64,000 bases of DNA from Dipteronia dyeriana (taxonomy: Eukaryota > Streptophyta > Magnoliopsida > Sapindales > Sapindaceae), in NCBI GenBank assembly GCA_032871835.1, contig CM065299.1, forward strand, positions 79,014,204 through 79,078,203, given 5' to 3'. Positions 22,311-32,807 of this stretch are shown one piece after another; positions within the stretch are counted from its first letter, which is position 1, and every line of letters starts with the position of its first letter. The notes under the pieces are model-generated. The model saw nothing but the letters and a program-made list of their open reading frames with translations. It ran no database searches and was not told where the DNA came from. The position numbers and the translations under genes were made by a program.

Positions 22311-22705
22311 GTCAGACTTAGCGCTTCAATGGGCTATTGGAGCTATACTTGAGGCACTACGTGAGCGCTCGTCAACAAGATTGGGCAAAGTTGCTTGATG
22401 TTTCCCAGTTTTCTTTCAACCTTTAAAGGAGCGAGGCTACCGGTAAGAGCCCATTCGAGATAGTCATGAGACAACAACCAATGACTCCTCAAGCCATTGC
22501 CTCAACCTATGGAGGAAAGATCCCCGTGGCTCACAAGCTCGCTAGGGAATGGCATGAGCAAGCCGATGTCACGTGAGCATGCCTAGATAAGGCAGCCCGA
22601 AAAATGAAGAAATGGGCGGATACAACGAGATGACACTTGGAGTTTTATGAAGGGGACTTGGTGCTTAACAAACTGCTACCCCAATAGTTCAAGTCACTAC
22701 GCCGA
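22311..22705 (+). pseudogene. Galadriel-type integrase, C-terminal core
   Basis: Continues the integrase from 15527 after the DDE glutamate region: RFNGLLEL, ARQQDWAKLLDVSQFSFNL, EATGKSPFEIVMRQQPMTPQ, REWHEQADV and KAARKMKKWAD. Stops near 22396, 22425, 22576, 22633 and 22687 break it. Confidence 0.87.
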
Positions 22706-23110
22706 GTGCACAAGGGGTTGGTGAGAAAATATGAAGGCCCATTTTCTGTCATCAAACGAGTGGGCAAAGTCTCCTACCAAGTCCAACTCCCACAAAGACT
22801 CAAAATCCATCCGGTCTTCCATGTGAGTTTCCATAAGCCATACCATATAGATACGGAAGACCCAAGCAGAGGAGAGTCTAAACGGGTGCCAACTACTGTA
22901 GTCACTGCATTCGATAAAGACGTGGAGTGCATACTGGCTAACCGGGTGCTTCGGAGAAGAGGTGTTCCAAATTACACGGAGTACTTGGTGAAATGGAATA
23001 ACCTCCCTGATAGCGAAGCGAGTTGGGAACGAGGGGATACACTTTGGCAATTCATCGAGCAAATCCAACAATACAAGGATGAAGATGCGACAGGGACGTC
23101 GCAAGCTTAA
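22706..23110 (+). CDS. Integrase C-terminus with chromodomain (Galadriel type)
   Basis: Longest open stretch of this element (134 codons). It has the GPY/F-like module (VRKYEGPFSVIKRVGKVSYQ), HPVFHVSFHKPYH, and then a chromodomain over roughly residues 74-117 (VECILANRVLRR ... EYLVKWNNLPDSEASWE), with the aromatic and acidic positions usual for binding methylated histone tails. In the Galadriel clade this domain is thought to steer integration into heterochromatin. The stop is followed by a polypurine tract (GTGGGGAAGGA, 23111-23121). Part of a dead polyprotein, so no independent gene is implied. Confidence 0.86.
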   Translation: MHKGLVRKYEGPFSVIKRVGKVSYQVQLPQRLKIHPVFHVSFHKPYHIDTEDPSRGESKRVPTTVVTAFDKDVECILANRVLRRRGVPNYTEYLVKWNNLPDSEASWERGDTLWQFIEQIQQYKDEDATGTSQA

Positions 23111-23121
23111 GTGGGGAAGGA

Positions 23122-23608
23122 TGTCACGGCCTGCCCAATTTTGATCTAAGAAGCCCAAATAAAGCCCAATGTTAGGCACAAGCCCTTGGAAGATTCTAGA
23201 GTCTTCTCCACTCATCTAGCAAGGCCATCCTTGAAAGACTCTAGTAACATTCTAGAACTCTCTCTTGTAAATATCTAGGATTATGAATACTTACAGAGAA
23301 ACCCAGTCACATGTAGAACATTCTGGAGACTCAATCTCCTAGAGTAGTCTAGAACATTCATTGAAGAGGTGAACCATTATAAAAAGGTAGCCCCTCTAAT
23401 TTGTAAGACATCCAAGCCAAGAATACTCAAAGCATTGTAAAGCTTTCTCATAGCAATACAGTTTACCTTATTTTCCTACAAAGCTCTTCTAGTCCTTCTC
23501 TAATCTATCTAACCTTTGAGAGTTATCAAGCAAGGCTTACTTAGCAATAACGCCCAAAAACTATCTAGGTGCCGCATGGGTTAGCTGAACAAACTTTAAC
23601 CCTGTGAC
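23122..23608 (+). repeat. 3' LTR of the Galadriel-type element
   Basis: Begins TGTCACGGCCTGCCC right after the polypurine tract. It contains a TATA box (TTATAAAAA, 23378-23386) and reads to about CCCTGTGAC, where the TGCG-type tract begins. The right end is approximate because the tract abuts or replaces the terminal bases. Confidence 0.75.
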
Positions 23609-26124
23609 CGTATGCTTGTGTGTGCGTGAGTACTTGCGTGTGTGAGTGCATTCACTCATGTGTGCGTGCTTACATGCACATGAGCGTGTGTGCGTATGTG
23701 CGTATGTGCATCCCTGTGTGTGGGCGTGGGCGCGTGCCTGTGTGTGTCCCTGAGTGTGTGCATGCATGCGTGCGTGCATTTGTACACTTATGTGTGCGTA
23801 CGTGCATGCATGCTTGTGTCCACACAAACGTCTGTGCATGTGTATGAGCGGGTGTGCTGCCGTGTGTGTGTGCTTACGAGCGTGCACACATGTGTACTTA
23901 CGTGCGTGCGTATATGTGTACCTACGTGCGTGCACTAGTGCGAGTGTGTATGTGTCTGTGCATGTGTGTGAGTGAGCATGTGTGTGTGTGTGTGTGTGTG
24001 CATGCGTGCATACGTGCATGAGAGCGTACGAGCGTTCGTGCATGCAAGCGTGCATGTGTACGTTCGTTTGTGCGAGTGTGCTTTCGTGCGTGCGAGTGCA
24101 CTTACATGCCTGGTATGTGCATGCGTTCATGCGTACGTGAGTGCGTGCGTGCATGCGTGCATGTATGAGTTTCTGTGTTTGTACATGTATATGGGCAAGC
24201 GTGCGTGCCTGCGTGCGTGCCTGCGTGCATGAGTTCATTCGTGAGTGCTTGTATGCCTGCATGCATGCACTCGTATGTGCATGCGAGTATGCGTGCGTGC
24301 ATGCACGCATATGTACGCTCATGTGTGCTTGCATTCGTGCATGAGTTTGTGTGTGCGTGTGTGCATCCTTACATGTGGGCATGCGTGCGTTTATGCTCTT
24401 GTGTGTGCGTGTGTCCTTGCGTGTGTGCAAGCTTACAGACGTGTGCATGTGCGTTTGTTTGTGCATGCTTATGTGCGTCCTTACGAGTGTGCCTGTATGC
24501 GTTTGTGCACTCGTGTGGGCGTTCGTGAGCACATGCATCTGTACGTTCGTTTGTGCGAGTGTGCTTTCATGCATGCTTGCATCTTTGTGAGTGTCTGTGC
24601 GTGCGTGCTTTCAAATGGGTGGGAGTGCGTGCGTTCCTGTGTACCTCCTTATGTACGAGTTCTTGTGAATTTGTATGTGTGGACCTGTATGCGTGTGGAC
24701 GTTCGTGAGCACATGCATCTGTACGTGCATGCATGTACACATGCGTGTGTTCATGCATCCGTGCTTGCGTGCCTTCGTGCATGTGTCCATGCGTTCATTC
24801 GTGCGTGCGTACGTGTGAGCGTGCGTATGTGTGTGTGCTTGCATGTATGATTACGTGTGTGCTTGCCTACGTGAGTGTGTGCTCATGTGTGCATGTGAGC
24901 GTGCGCTTGCGTGTGTGAGTACCTGTGTGCTTGCATCAGGGCGTTTGCTCTTGTGTGCGTGCTTACGTGCGTATGAGCGTGTGTGCGTGCATGCATCCTT
25001 GTGTATGGGCGTGCGGGAGTGCATGTGTACTTCCTTACGTGTGTGCATGCATGCATGCTTACGTTCACACAAGCGTCCGTGAGCGCATGTGTCTGTGCGT
25101 GCATACAGGCTGGCATGCTTGCTTATGGGCGGATGTGCAGGAGTCCTTACGAGCCGGTGTGCGGGCGTGTGTGCTTCCTTGTGTGTGTGTTAGTGCGTTT
25201 ATGCCTGCTGGTATGCATACATGCTTATATCCACACGAGCGTTCGTATGTGCATGCGTGTGTGCATGCGTGCGTCCGTATGTGCGTGTGTGCGTGCGTGT
25301 TTACATGTATACGTGCCAACATGCGTGTGTGTTTTTGAATGTACATGCATACGTGCGTGCGTGCGTGCGTGCGAACCCTCATGCGTGCGAACCCTCATGC
25401 GTGCATGCGTTCGTCCTTGTGTGTGGGCTTATGGGAGTGCGAAAATACGTGTGTGTTTAATTGGGTGTGTGCAAACTTGCATACGTGTTTACTTGTATAC
25501 GTGCGAGCGTGCGTACGTGTTTACCTGTATATATGCGAGCGTGTGTCCGTGCGAACATTCGTACGTGCATACATGTGTTTGTGCATGTGAATACGTGTGA
25601 GCATGCGTACGTGCAAGCATTCGTGCGTTGGTGTGTGCATGCATGAGTGCGTGCCTGCGTGCATAAGTTCATACGTGCATGCGAGCGTGCGTGCATAAGA
25701 ACGTGTGTTTGCGCACGTGCGTGTGCATGTGAGTGTTTGTGCATGTGTGTATGCGTGTGTGAGTACGTGCGGGCATGTTTACGGGCATTTGTGCGTGCGT
25801 GCGTTTATGCGTGCGTGTATGTGTGCGTGCGTACATACATACGTGCATCCTTGCCTGTGTGCATGAGTGCTTGTGTGCTTGGGTGCGTTCGTTATTATGT
25901 GCGTGTGCACCGGTATGCGTGTACTGTACGTGTGCATTCGTGAGTGTATGCTAGCGTTCATGTGTGTTTGTGTGAGCGTGTGTGTGTGTGTGTGCGTGCG
26001 AGCATGCAAATGTGCTTGTGTCCATGCGTTTATCAGTGCGTATGAGCGTATGAGCGTGCGAGCCTGCTTGAGTGCATGCAAGCGTGCGCGCGTATGTGTG
26101 TGCGTTTATGCATGCGTGTGTATG
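23609..26124. repeat. Degenerate TGCG/TGTG/TGCA tract, left part
   Basis: About 2.5 kb of near-continuous alternating pyrimidine-purine sequence with 4-base rhythm (TGCG, TGTG, TGCA, TACG, TGAG variants). Longer segments recur inside it, for example GTACGTTCGTTTGTGCGAGT near 24059 and 24543, and TCCTTGTGTRTGGGC near 24990 and 25410. Open frames on both strands (Cys/Val/Arg-rich on plus, His/Thr/Ala-rich on minus) follow from the composition and are not genes. An A1 element splits it at 26124. Confidence 0.92.
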
Positions 26125-26591
26125 TGATGAGAACAAGGCAGCTGCATCAAATGATCCATTGCATGTTCCGGTTAGGGCCAATAACAAAGGCAAGAGCTAA
26201 GAGATTCAAAAAAGCACTAAATGGTCTAATTCAAGACACTTGGGCTGATTTTGAAATGTTGAAGTCCAAGATAAGCCCACATGAAGACCAAGGCATAATT
26301 AATGTCATTAAGGCAATTGATTGGACCGAATAAGGAAGACTTGGGTGTGTGGCACAAGCTAGGAGAAGTGTCAACATTGGCTGATTTATGCCCTTTTAAT
26401 TTCCAAATAATAATAGTTGATTTGTTTCCCAAATTAAGGGGCTGATTTGTTTCCAGATTTAGCTTTCCAATTAGGGAACAAGTCAATAGTTTCTCAAATT
26501 AGTTTTCTTCTGATTATAAGGCCTTAATGCCCGAATTATCTTGTTTCCTTTTAGGATGGCTTATAGCCTTTCTTTTCGTTTAGGGTTTTGG

Positions 26592-26600
26592 TATATAAAG
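26592..26600 (+). promoter_or_regulatory. TATA box of the A1 LTR
   Basis: TATATAAAG, repeated in the 3' LTR at ~32523. It lies before the A/T-rich stretch leading to the stem-loop motif, as expected for the U3/R border. Confidence 0.7.
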
Positions 26601-26684
26601 GAACGAATTGGATGTAATTGGACAGATTTGAATTGAATAAAAATTGTGAGAGTTCATCTCTTTTTTTTTTTGTTCTGAAAACTT

Positions 26685-26727
26685 GACTTATCACTCACAT
26701 CTTCTTCTTATTCTTGAGTGTGGCGTC
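26685..26727 (+). other. Stem-loop motif ACTTATCA...TGTGGCGT in the A1 LTR
   Basis: GACTTATCACTCA, a pyrimidine-rich loop of ~17 nt, then TGAGTGTGGCGTC. CACTCA pairs perfectly with TGAGTG. It sits ~90 nt after the TATA box, so probably in the transcript leader. A2 and B LTRs carry the same flanks with different stems. Confidence 0.65.
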
Positions 26728-26880
26728 TTCAACTTCTTGATACCGTTGGTTCTTACCTCCTTATAGGTAACGGGTCGCGGTCCGATAACGTTCTTTATTT
26801 ATAAACCTGAATTAGAAAACGATCCTTGCTACCATATATTAGTTCCGGGTCTCACTGCTCTTGGTGAGGTTCAAATCAGT

Positions 26881-26892
26881 TGGTATCAGAGC
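26881..26892 (+). promoter_or_regulatory. Primer-binding site for initiator tRNA-Met
   Basis: TGGTATCAGAGC, two bases after the LTR end. This is the standard complement of the 3' end of plant initiator tRNA-Met, used to prime minus-strand DNA synthesis. It is not a tRNA gene. Confidence 0.93.
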
Positions 26893-27444
26893 TTAGGCTT
26901 CTAAATCAGGTTTAATCTATCCTTGTTCTTTCTCTTTTCTATATTCATTTGTGTCAACAACAACAACAAAAAAAAAACGTTTGATCAAATTCGGTACCAA
27001 AAAAAAAAAAAGTACCAAAATTTTGCTTGTGTCCACTTGATCAAGGTCGGTAAAAAAAAAAAAAAAAAAAAACTTTTTTTTTGGGTCGTGTAGTTGAACC
27101 TATATCAACTATTTCTATTCATTATCTTGATTCCATACATTGATATTCAAATAAAAAAAAATAGCTAAAGAATTTCGTCTTCATTATTCCTGTCCTTTTG
27201 CTTAGTTACTTATATTTTTCTTGCACTTCTTGTGAGTGTCCGTATAAGTAAAAAAAAAAAAAAAAGGAAGAACTTAAAGAGTTAACAAAGAGTGGAAAAA
27301 GGCAAGAGTGTGTGAGCTCATCAGAGGGTAAAAGCCAAAGAATTGAGTGAAAACACGAGTGTGAGTACCACCATCTTTGAGAGTAAACACGTGAGGGAGT
27401 GTTTGTGAGGCTTACTAATTTCTTTTGTTTTGCAGGTTTCAAAT
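26893..27444 (+). other. 5' leader of A1 with inferred intron (26910-27435)
   Basis: Non-coding and rich in A runs. A possible donor CAG/GTTTAATC lies at 26909/26910. A strong acceptor region holds TACTAAT (27413-27419), a T-rich tract and TTTTGCAG/GTTTC at 27435/27436, ten bases before the gag ATG at 27445. The related element at 15528-22310 has exactly this 526-bp interval missing. CAGGTTT occurs at both ends, so a repeat-mediated deletion would give the same product. Confidence 0.7.
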
Positions 27445-28690
27445 ATGTCACGTGATAAAAGTAGAGACTTATCTGATGATGCACCAGAAACGATAGATCT
27501 TAATTTTTTGTATAAAGCCATACAAAAAAACATGGAGCGGATGGAGATTAAGATTGGTGAGGTGCATGATAGGATAGATAAGGTGGAGTCTAGTTCACAA
27601 AGTGTGCAACCAATTAGGGTTCCTAATGTGGAACGAAGAGAAAGAAACCCACCTAGGGACGATTATGAAGATGATTATGGGAATGACCTAGAGGAGGGTG
27701 ATCGTATGTCTAATGTGGGTGCAGGAAGATTGAGGCGTGAAATGGGAGGTAGAGGAGTTAGGTATGGGAATAGAGAAGATAGGTATGGGTATAGAGGAGA
27801 TAGGTATGGAGAGAGGGCTGATAATAATTTGGGTAGTATAAAGGTGAAAATCTCAACGTTCCTAGGTAAAACTGATCCCGAAGCTTATTTAGAGTGGGAG
27901 AAAAGAATAGAATTGGTATTTGACTGCCATGACTATTCTGAATTAAAGAAGGTAAAGTTGGCTGCCATAGAATTTACTGATTATGCTATCGTTTGGTGGG
28001 ATCAATTGATTGTGAGTAGAAGACGAAATGGATAAAGACCTATTGAGACTTGGGAGGAGATGAAAGCTGTCTTGAGGAAGCGTTTCATTCCGAGTCACTA
28101 CTATAGGGGTTTGTTTCAAAAATTACAAACCCTTACTCAAGGGTCTAAGTGTGTTGAAGATTACTACAAGAAGATGGAGATAGCCATGATTCGAGCTGAT
28201 GTAGAGGAAGACCGAGAGGCTACCATGGCTAGGTTTTTAAGTGGACTAAACCGAGACATAGCAAATGTGGTGGAGTTGCAACATTATGTTGAATTGAGTG
28301 ACATGGTACACATGGCAATTAAGGTGGAACAACAGTTGAAGAGAAAGAGTTCCACACGGGTTGGGCAAAATTCGGGTTCTTCATCATCATGGAAACCGAA
28401 TTGGAGCAAAAAGGATGACCAACCTAGTTTCAAGGCCAAGGCAGAACCTTCCAGAGATCATAAAGTCGGAGGCACATTAAAACAAGGTACATTAGATTCT
28501 CAACCTTCTAGAAATCGTGACATTAAGTGCTTTAAGTGTTTGGGAGCAGGTAATATTGCATCTCAATGCCCAAACAAGAGAGTAATGGTTTTGAAGGATG
28601 ATGGTGAGATCGAATCTGAAGGTGAATCTGATGATGAGTCCATGCCACCTTTGAATGATGCAAGTGATATTGAATATCCGGTGGACGGAG
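27445..28690 (+). pseudogene. A1 gag (nucleocapsid precursor), one nonsense mutation
   Basis: Starts MSRDKSRDLSDDAPETIDLN. It has a charged N-terminal region with coiled-coil character (RMEIKIGEVHDRIDKVESSS), Arg/Gly/Tyr-rich repeats (RYGNREDRYGYRGDRYGE), the capsid-like retrotransposon gag domain (FLGKTDPEAYLEWEKRIELV ... FIPSHYYRGLFQKLQTLTQG) and one CCHC knuckle (CFKCLGAGNIASQCPNKR). TAA at 28033-28035 interrupts it where the relative at 44950-46074 reads GERPIE. It would form the particle and bind RNA. Confidence 0.88.
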
Positions 28691-29518
28691 AGCTTTTGGT
28701 GGTGAGAAGAGCTCTTAGTGCTCAAGCCAAGGAAGATGATGAGGTACAACGTGACAACATTTTTCATACCCGCTGCCATGTTAATGATAAGGTATGTAGC
28801 ATGATCATTTATGGGGGGAGTTGTACTAATATGGCTAGCACTAATTTTGTGGAGAAATTGAATTTAGCCACTTTGAGGCATCCAAAACCATATAAGCTAT
28901 AGTGGTTAAATGATAGTGGTGAAATCAAGGTGACTAAACAAGTGTTAGTGACATTTTCAATTGGAAAGTACAAAGATGAAGTCATTTGTGATGTGGTACC
29001 AATGAATGCAGGCCATATCCTTTTGGGGAGACCATGGCAGTTCGATAGGCATGTGACCCATGATGGGTATACCAATAGATACTACTTTGTACTCAATAAA
29101 AAATCAATCACTCTTGTACATTTAACCCCAAAACAAGTGTATGAAGATCAAGTAAGGTTAAGAAAAGAGAGAGATGTAAAAAAGAGAGTGAGAGTGAGAG
29201 TTAAGAAAGAGAGAGAAAAGAAAAAGATTCTGAAATAGCTAAAAAAAAGAAAAAAAAGATGAAAAAGAAAAAGTGGTTGTTGAGAAAAAGAGAGAGAGAA
29301 AACAAGTAAGCTTTTATGCAAGGGAGAGTGAGGTCAAAAGGGCTCTATTTTCAAATCAGCCAATGATTGTACTTTTGTACAAAGACGCTTGCTTTAGTAC
29401 TAATGAACTTAACCCTTCCTTGCCTAGTGTTGTTTTTTCTCTATTGCAGGACTTTGATGAAGTGTTTCCCGAAGAGATGCCTATTGGTTTACCACCAATA
29501 AGGGGGATTGAGCACTAA
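28691..29518 (+). pseudogene. A1 protease and charged linker, broken
   Basis: Retropepsin-like region. The catalytic site reads IIYGGSCTN where relatives read IIDGG, so the active Asp is lost. HILLGRPWQF follows. Stop TAG replaces Gln in the LQWLND segment (near 28900) and a frameshift lies in the Lys/Glu/Arg-rich linker near 29200. Then come MIVLLYKDACFSTNELNPSL and the RT lead-in IGLPPIRGIEH, with TAA at 29516-29518. Confidence 0.85.
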
Positions 29519-31573
29519 ATTGACTTTGTACCAGGAGCACCCATCCCAAATAGACCAGCATATAGAAGTAATCCTGAGGAGACAAAGGAACTTCAAAGGC
29601 AGGTTAGTGAGCTCATGGTAAAGGGGTATGTACGTGAGAGCTTGAGTCCTTGTACGGTTCCCTTATTGCTTGTGCCAAAGAAGGATGGAACATGGAGGAT
29701 GTGCATTGATTGTCGTGCCATCAACAATATCACTGTAAAGTATCGACATCCTATTCCTAGATTAGATGATATACTTGATGAATTACATGGTTCTATTGTT
29801 TTTACTAAAATTGATCTTAAAAGTGGATATCATCAAATTAGGATGAAGGAAGGTGATGAGTGGAAAACTGCTTTCAAAACAAAATATGGATTATATGAGT
29901 GGTTAGTTATGCCTTTTGGATTAACTAATGCACCAAGTACTTTCATGAGATTAATGAACCATGTTTTACGTGCTTTTATTGGAAAGTTTGTGGTTGTTTA
30001 TTTTGATGACATTCAGATTTATAGCAAAAGCTTGGATGAGCATGTTGAACATTTAAAACTTGTTTTAGGAGTTTTAAGAACAGAAAAGTTGTTTGCTAAT
30101 CTCAAAAAGTGCACCTTTTGCACCGATAAACTTGTATTTCTGGGCTTTGTTGTTAGTGCTAAGGGAATTGGGGTTGATGAAGAAAAGGTTAAGGCAATTA
30201 AGGAGTGGCCGAAACCTACCAATGTGGGACAAGTGAGAAGTTTTCATGGGTTGGCTAGTTTTTATAGGAGGTTTGTGAAAGATTTTAGTAGTGTAGCTGC
30301 AGCTTTAACCGAAGTTATCAAAAAGAATGTGGGTTTTAAGTGGGGTAATGAACAAGAAAAGGCATTTAACTTGATTAAGGAAAAATTAACTAATGCACCT
30401 TTGCTTGCTTTGCCTGACTTTGCTAAAACTTTTGAGATTGAGTGTGATGCTTCAGGAATAGGTATTGGAGCTGTTCTAATGCAAGAAGGTCGTCCCATTG
30501 CATATTTTAGTGAGAAGATAAGTGGAGCAGCCTTGAATTATCCTACCTATGACAAGAAGATGTACTCTTTGATTAGAGCATTGGAAACTTGGCAACACTA
30601 CCTTTGGCCAAAAGAATTTGTGATTCACACGGATCATGAGTCCTTGAAGCATATAAAGGGGCAACACAAGCTAAATAAGCGGCATGCCAAGTGGGTGGAG
30701 TTCATTGAAACATTTCCATATGTAATCAGGTATAAAAAGGGTAAGAAAAACGTGGTCGCTGATCCTCTGACAAGAAGGTACGTTCTACTTTCTACTTTGG
30801 ATGCTATATTGTTTGGTTTTGAATACATTAAACAATTGTATGTGGAAGATTATGATTTTGGTAATGTGTTCAATGCATGTGAAAAGGCTGCATTTGGTAA
30901 ATTTTATAGGCATGATGGATTTTTGTTTAGAGAAACTAAATTATGTGTGCCTAAGAGTTATTTGCGTGAATTGCATGTTAGAGAAGCTCATGGGGGAGGT
31001 TTGATGGGGCATTTTGGTGTAGCTAAGACGCTAGATACTTTGCATGAACATTTTTTTTGGCCTCATATGAAACGTGATGTAGAAAGAATCTGTGAGAAAT
31101 GCATTACTTGTAGACAAGCCAAGTCTAGGATTAAGCCTCATGGATTGTATACTCCTTTGCCTATACCTAGTGGACCTTGGATTGATATTTCTATGGATTT
31201 TGTGTTGGGTTTGCCTAGGTCAAAAAGGGGTAGGGACTCTATATATGTGGTTGTTGATAGGTTTTCTAAAATGGCACATTTCATTCCTTGTCATAAAACC
31301 GATGATACATCGCATATTGCTGGTTTGTTTTTCAAAGAAATTGTAAGATCGCATGGCATGCCTAAGACCATTGTTTCGGATAGAGATGCTAAGTTCTTAA
31401 GCTACTTTTGGAAGACTTTGTGGGGTAAGTTAGGCACTAAACTTTTATTTTCTACTACTTGTCATCCACAAACTGATGGTCAAACTGAAGTAGTTAATAG
31501 GACTTTATCTACCTTGTTGCGTGCTATAATACAAAAGAACTTGAAACATGGGAGGATTGTCTGCCGCATGTAG
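29519..31573 (+). pseudogene. A1 pol: reverse transcriptase, RNase H, integrase
   Basis: Contains a 652-codon open frame from 29615. [51 protein letters not shown] and YFDD at residues 129-132. RNase [10 protein letters not shown] (Asp ~278) and TDHES (Asp ~340), ending near ADPLTRRY. Integrase: zinc-binding HHCC module from ~459 to CITC; catalytic Asp ~528 (SMDF), Asp ~589 (VSDRD) and Glu ~625 (GQTEVVN), with the usual 35-residue spacing. A 1-bp loss near 31550 shifts the frame before the C-terminus. All visible catalytic residues remain. Confidence 0.92.
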
Positions 31574-32264
31574 ATTTGCTTATAATAGGAGCGTGCATTC
31601 TGCAACTCATTTTTCGCCTTTTGAAATTTTGTATGGTTTTAACCCATTGACTCCTTTGGATTTAATTCCGTTACCTGTGAATGAGCATGTTAACTTGGAT
31701 GGAAAGAAAAAGGCAGATTTTGTTAAGCAAATCCATAAAAAGACTCGGGAAAACGTAGAGAGACGAACTAAGCAATATGCCAATCAAGCAAATAAAGGGC
31801 GTAAAAAGGTTGTGTTTGAGCCCAGTGATTGGGTGTGGTTGCATATGAGGAAGGAACGATTCCCAGCCCAGCGGAGTTCTAAACTACTTCCAAGGGGAGA
31901 TGGTCCATTTCAAGTGATTGAAAGAATCAATGACAACGCATACAAGTTGGATCTTCCAGGTGAGTACAATGTTAGTGCAAGCTTCAATGTTTCTGATTTG
32001 TCTCCTTTTGATGTAGGCGACGATTTGAGGACAAATCCTTTTCAAGAGGGAAGGAATGATGAGAACAAGGCAGTTGCATCAAATGATCCATTGCATGTTC
32101 CGGTTGGGCCAATAACAAGGGCAAGAGCTAAGAGATTCAAAGAAGCACTAAATGGTCCAATTCAAGACACTTGGGCTGATTTTGAATTGTTGAAGTCCAA
32201 GATAAGCCCACATGAAGACCAAGGCATAATTAATGTCATCAAGGCAATTGATTGGGCCAAATAA
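31548..32264 (+). pseudogene. A1 integrase C-terminus extending into the 3' LTR
   Basis: Frame shifted by one base from the pol frame. It carries FAYNRSVHS, the GPY/F-like module ([20 protein letters not shown]), [17 protein letters not shown] encoded over the polypurine tract, and then ~69 codons inside the 3' LTR (GPITRARAKRFKEALNG, ISPHEDQGIINVIKAIDW, stop). There is no chromodomain. The corresponding part of CRM-clade elements also overlaps the LTR, as I recall it; here this is seen directly in both A1 and B. Confidence 0.85.
32040..32056 (+). promoter_or_regulatory. Polypurine tract of A1
   Basis: A purine-rich AAGAGGGAAGGAA run immediately before the 3' LTR, the plus-strand primer site. 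It lies inside the integrase coding frame. Confidence 0.8.
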
Positions 32265-32807
32265 GAAAGACTTGGGTGTGTGGCACAAGCTAGGAGAAGA
32301 GTCAACTTTGGCTGATTTATTCCCTTTTAATTTCCAAAGAATAATAGTTGATTTGTTTCCCAAATTAAGGGGCTGATTTGTTTCCAGATTTAGCTTTCCA
32401 ATTAGGGAGCAAGTCAATAGTTTCTTAAATTAGTTTTCTTCTGATTATAAGGCCTTAATGGCTGAATTATCTTGTTTCCTTTTAGGATGGCTTATAGCCT
32501 TTCTTTTCGTTTAGGGTTTTAGTATATAAAGGAACGAATTGGATGTAATTGGACAAACTTGAATTGAATAAAAATTGTGAGAGTTCGTCTCTTTTTTTTG
32601 GTTCTGAAAACTTGACTTATCACTCACATCTTCCTCTTGTTCTTGAGTGTGGCATCTTCAACTTCTTGATACCGTTGGTTCTTACCTCCTTATAGGTAAC
32701 GGGTCATGGTCCGATAACGTTCTTTGTTTGTAAACCTGAATTAGAAAAAAATCCTTGCTACCATATATTGGTTCCGGGTCTCACTGCTCTTGGTGAGGTT
32801 CATATCA
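32057..32807 (+). repeat. 3' LTR of the A1 element
   Basis: 751 bp, TGATGAGAACAAGG...GTTCATATCA, with TATA box near 32523 and the stem-loop motif near 32614-32656. Followed by TSD GTATG. Confidence 0.95.

Larger units (their letters stand above)
26125..26878 (+). repeat. 5' LTR of the A1 element
   Basis: TGATGAGAACAAGG...TTCAAATCA, 754 bp. The first ~200 bp repeat the polyprotein C-terminal coding sequence (GPITRARAKR region) present in the 3' LTR. Confidence 0.95.
26125..32807 (+). mobile_element. A1 LTR retrotransposon, complete, TSD GTATG
   Basis: 6683-bp element inside the TGCG-type tract with identical 5-bp duplications GTATG (26120-26124 and 32808-32812). It has LTRs of 754 and 751 bp, an exact tRNA-Met primer-binding site, a leader with an inferred intron, gag with zinc knuckle, protease, RT, RNase H, integrase and a polypurine tract. 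Coding capacity is lost through three nonsense changes (28033, 28900, 29516) and frameshifts near 29200 and 31550. No chromodomain; the integrase end resembles CRM-clade elements. LTRs differ by a few percent by eye, so insertion was not very recent. Confidence 0.95.

Noticed and set aside
23561..24574. 337-codon His/Thr/Ala-rich frame on minus and many Cys/Val/Arg-rich frames on plus
   Set aside because: They lie in the TGCG-type tract, overlap on both strands and all frames, and exist because its units rarely form stops. No conserved domain, and they end wherever the tract ends.
23609..26124. Telomeric or CRISPR-like array
   Set aside because: No TTTAGGG-type units and no constant repeat with unique spacers; a degenerate tetranucleotide tract explains it.
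26881..26892. tRNA-Met-like sequence (also at 21344, 41634, 46873, 49374, 55124, 57732)
   Set aside because: Twelve-base primer-binding sites next to LTRs, not tRNA genes; no cloverleaf surrounds them.
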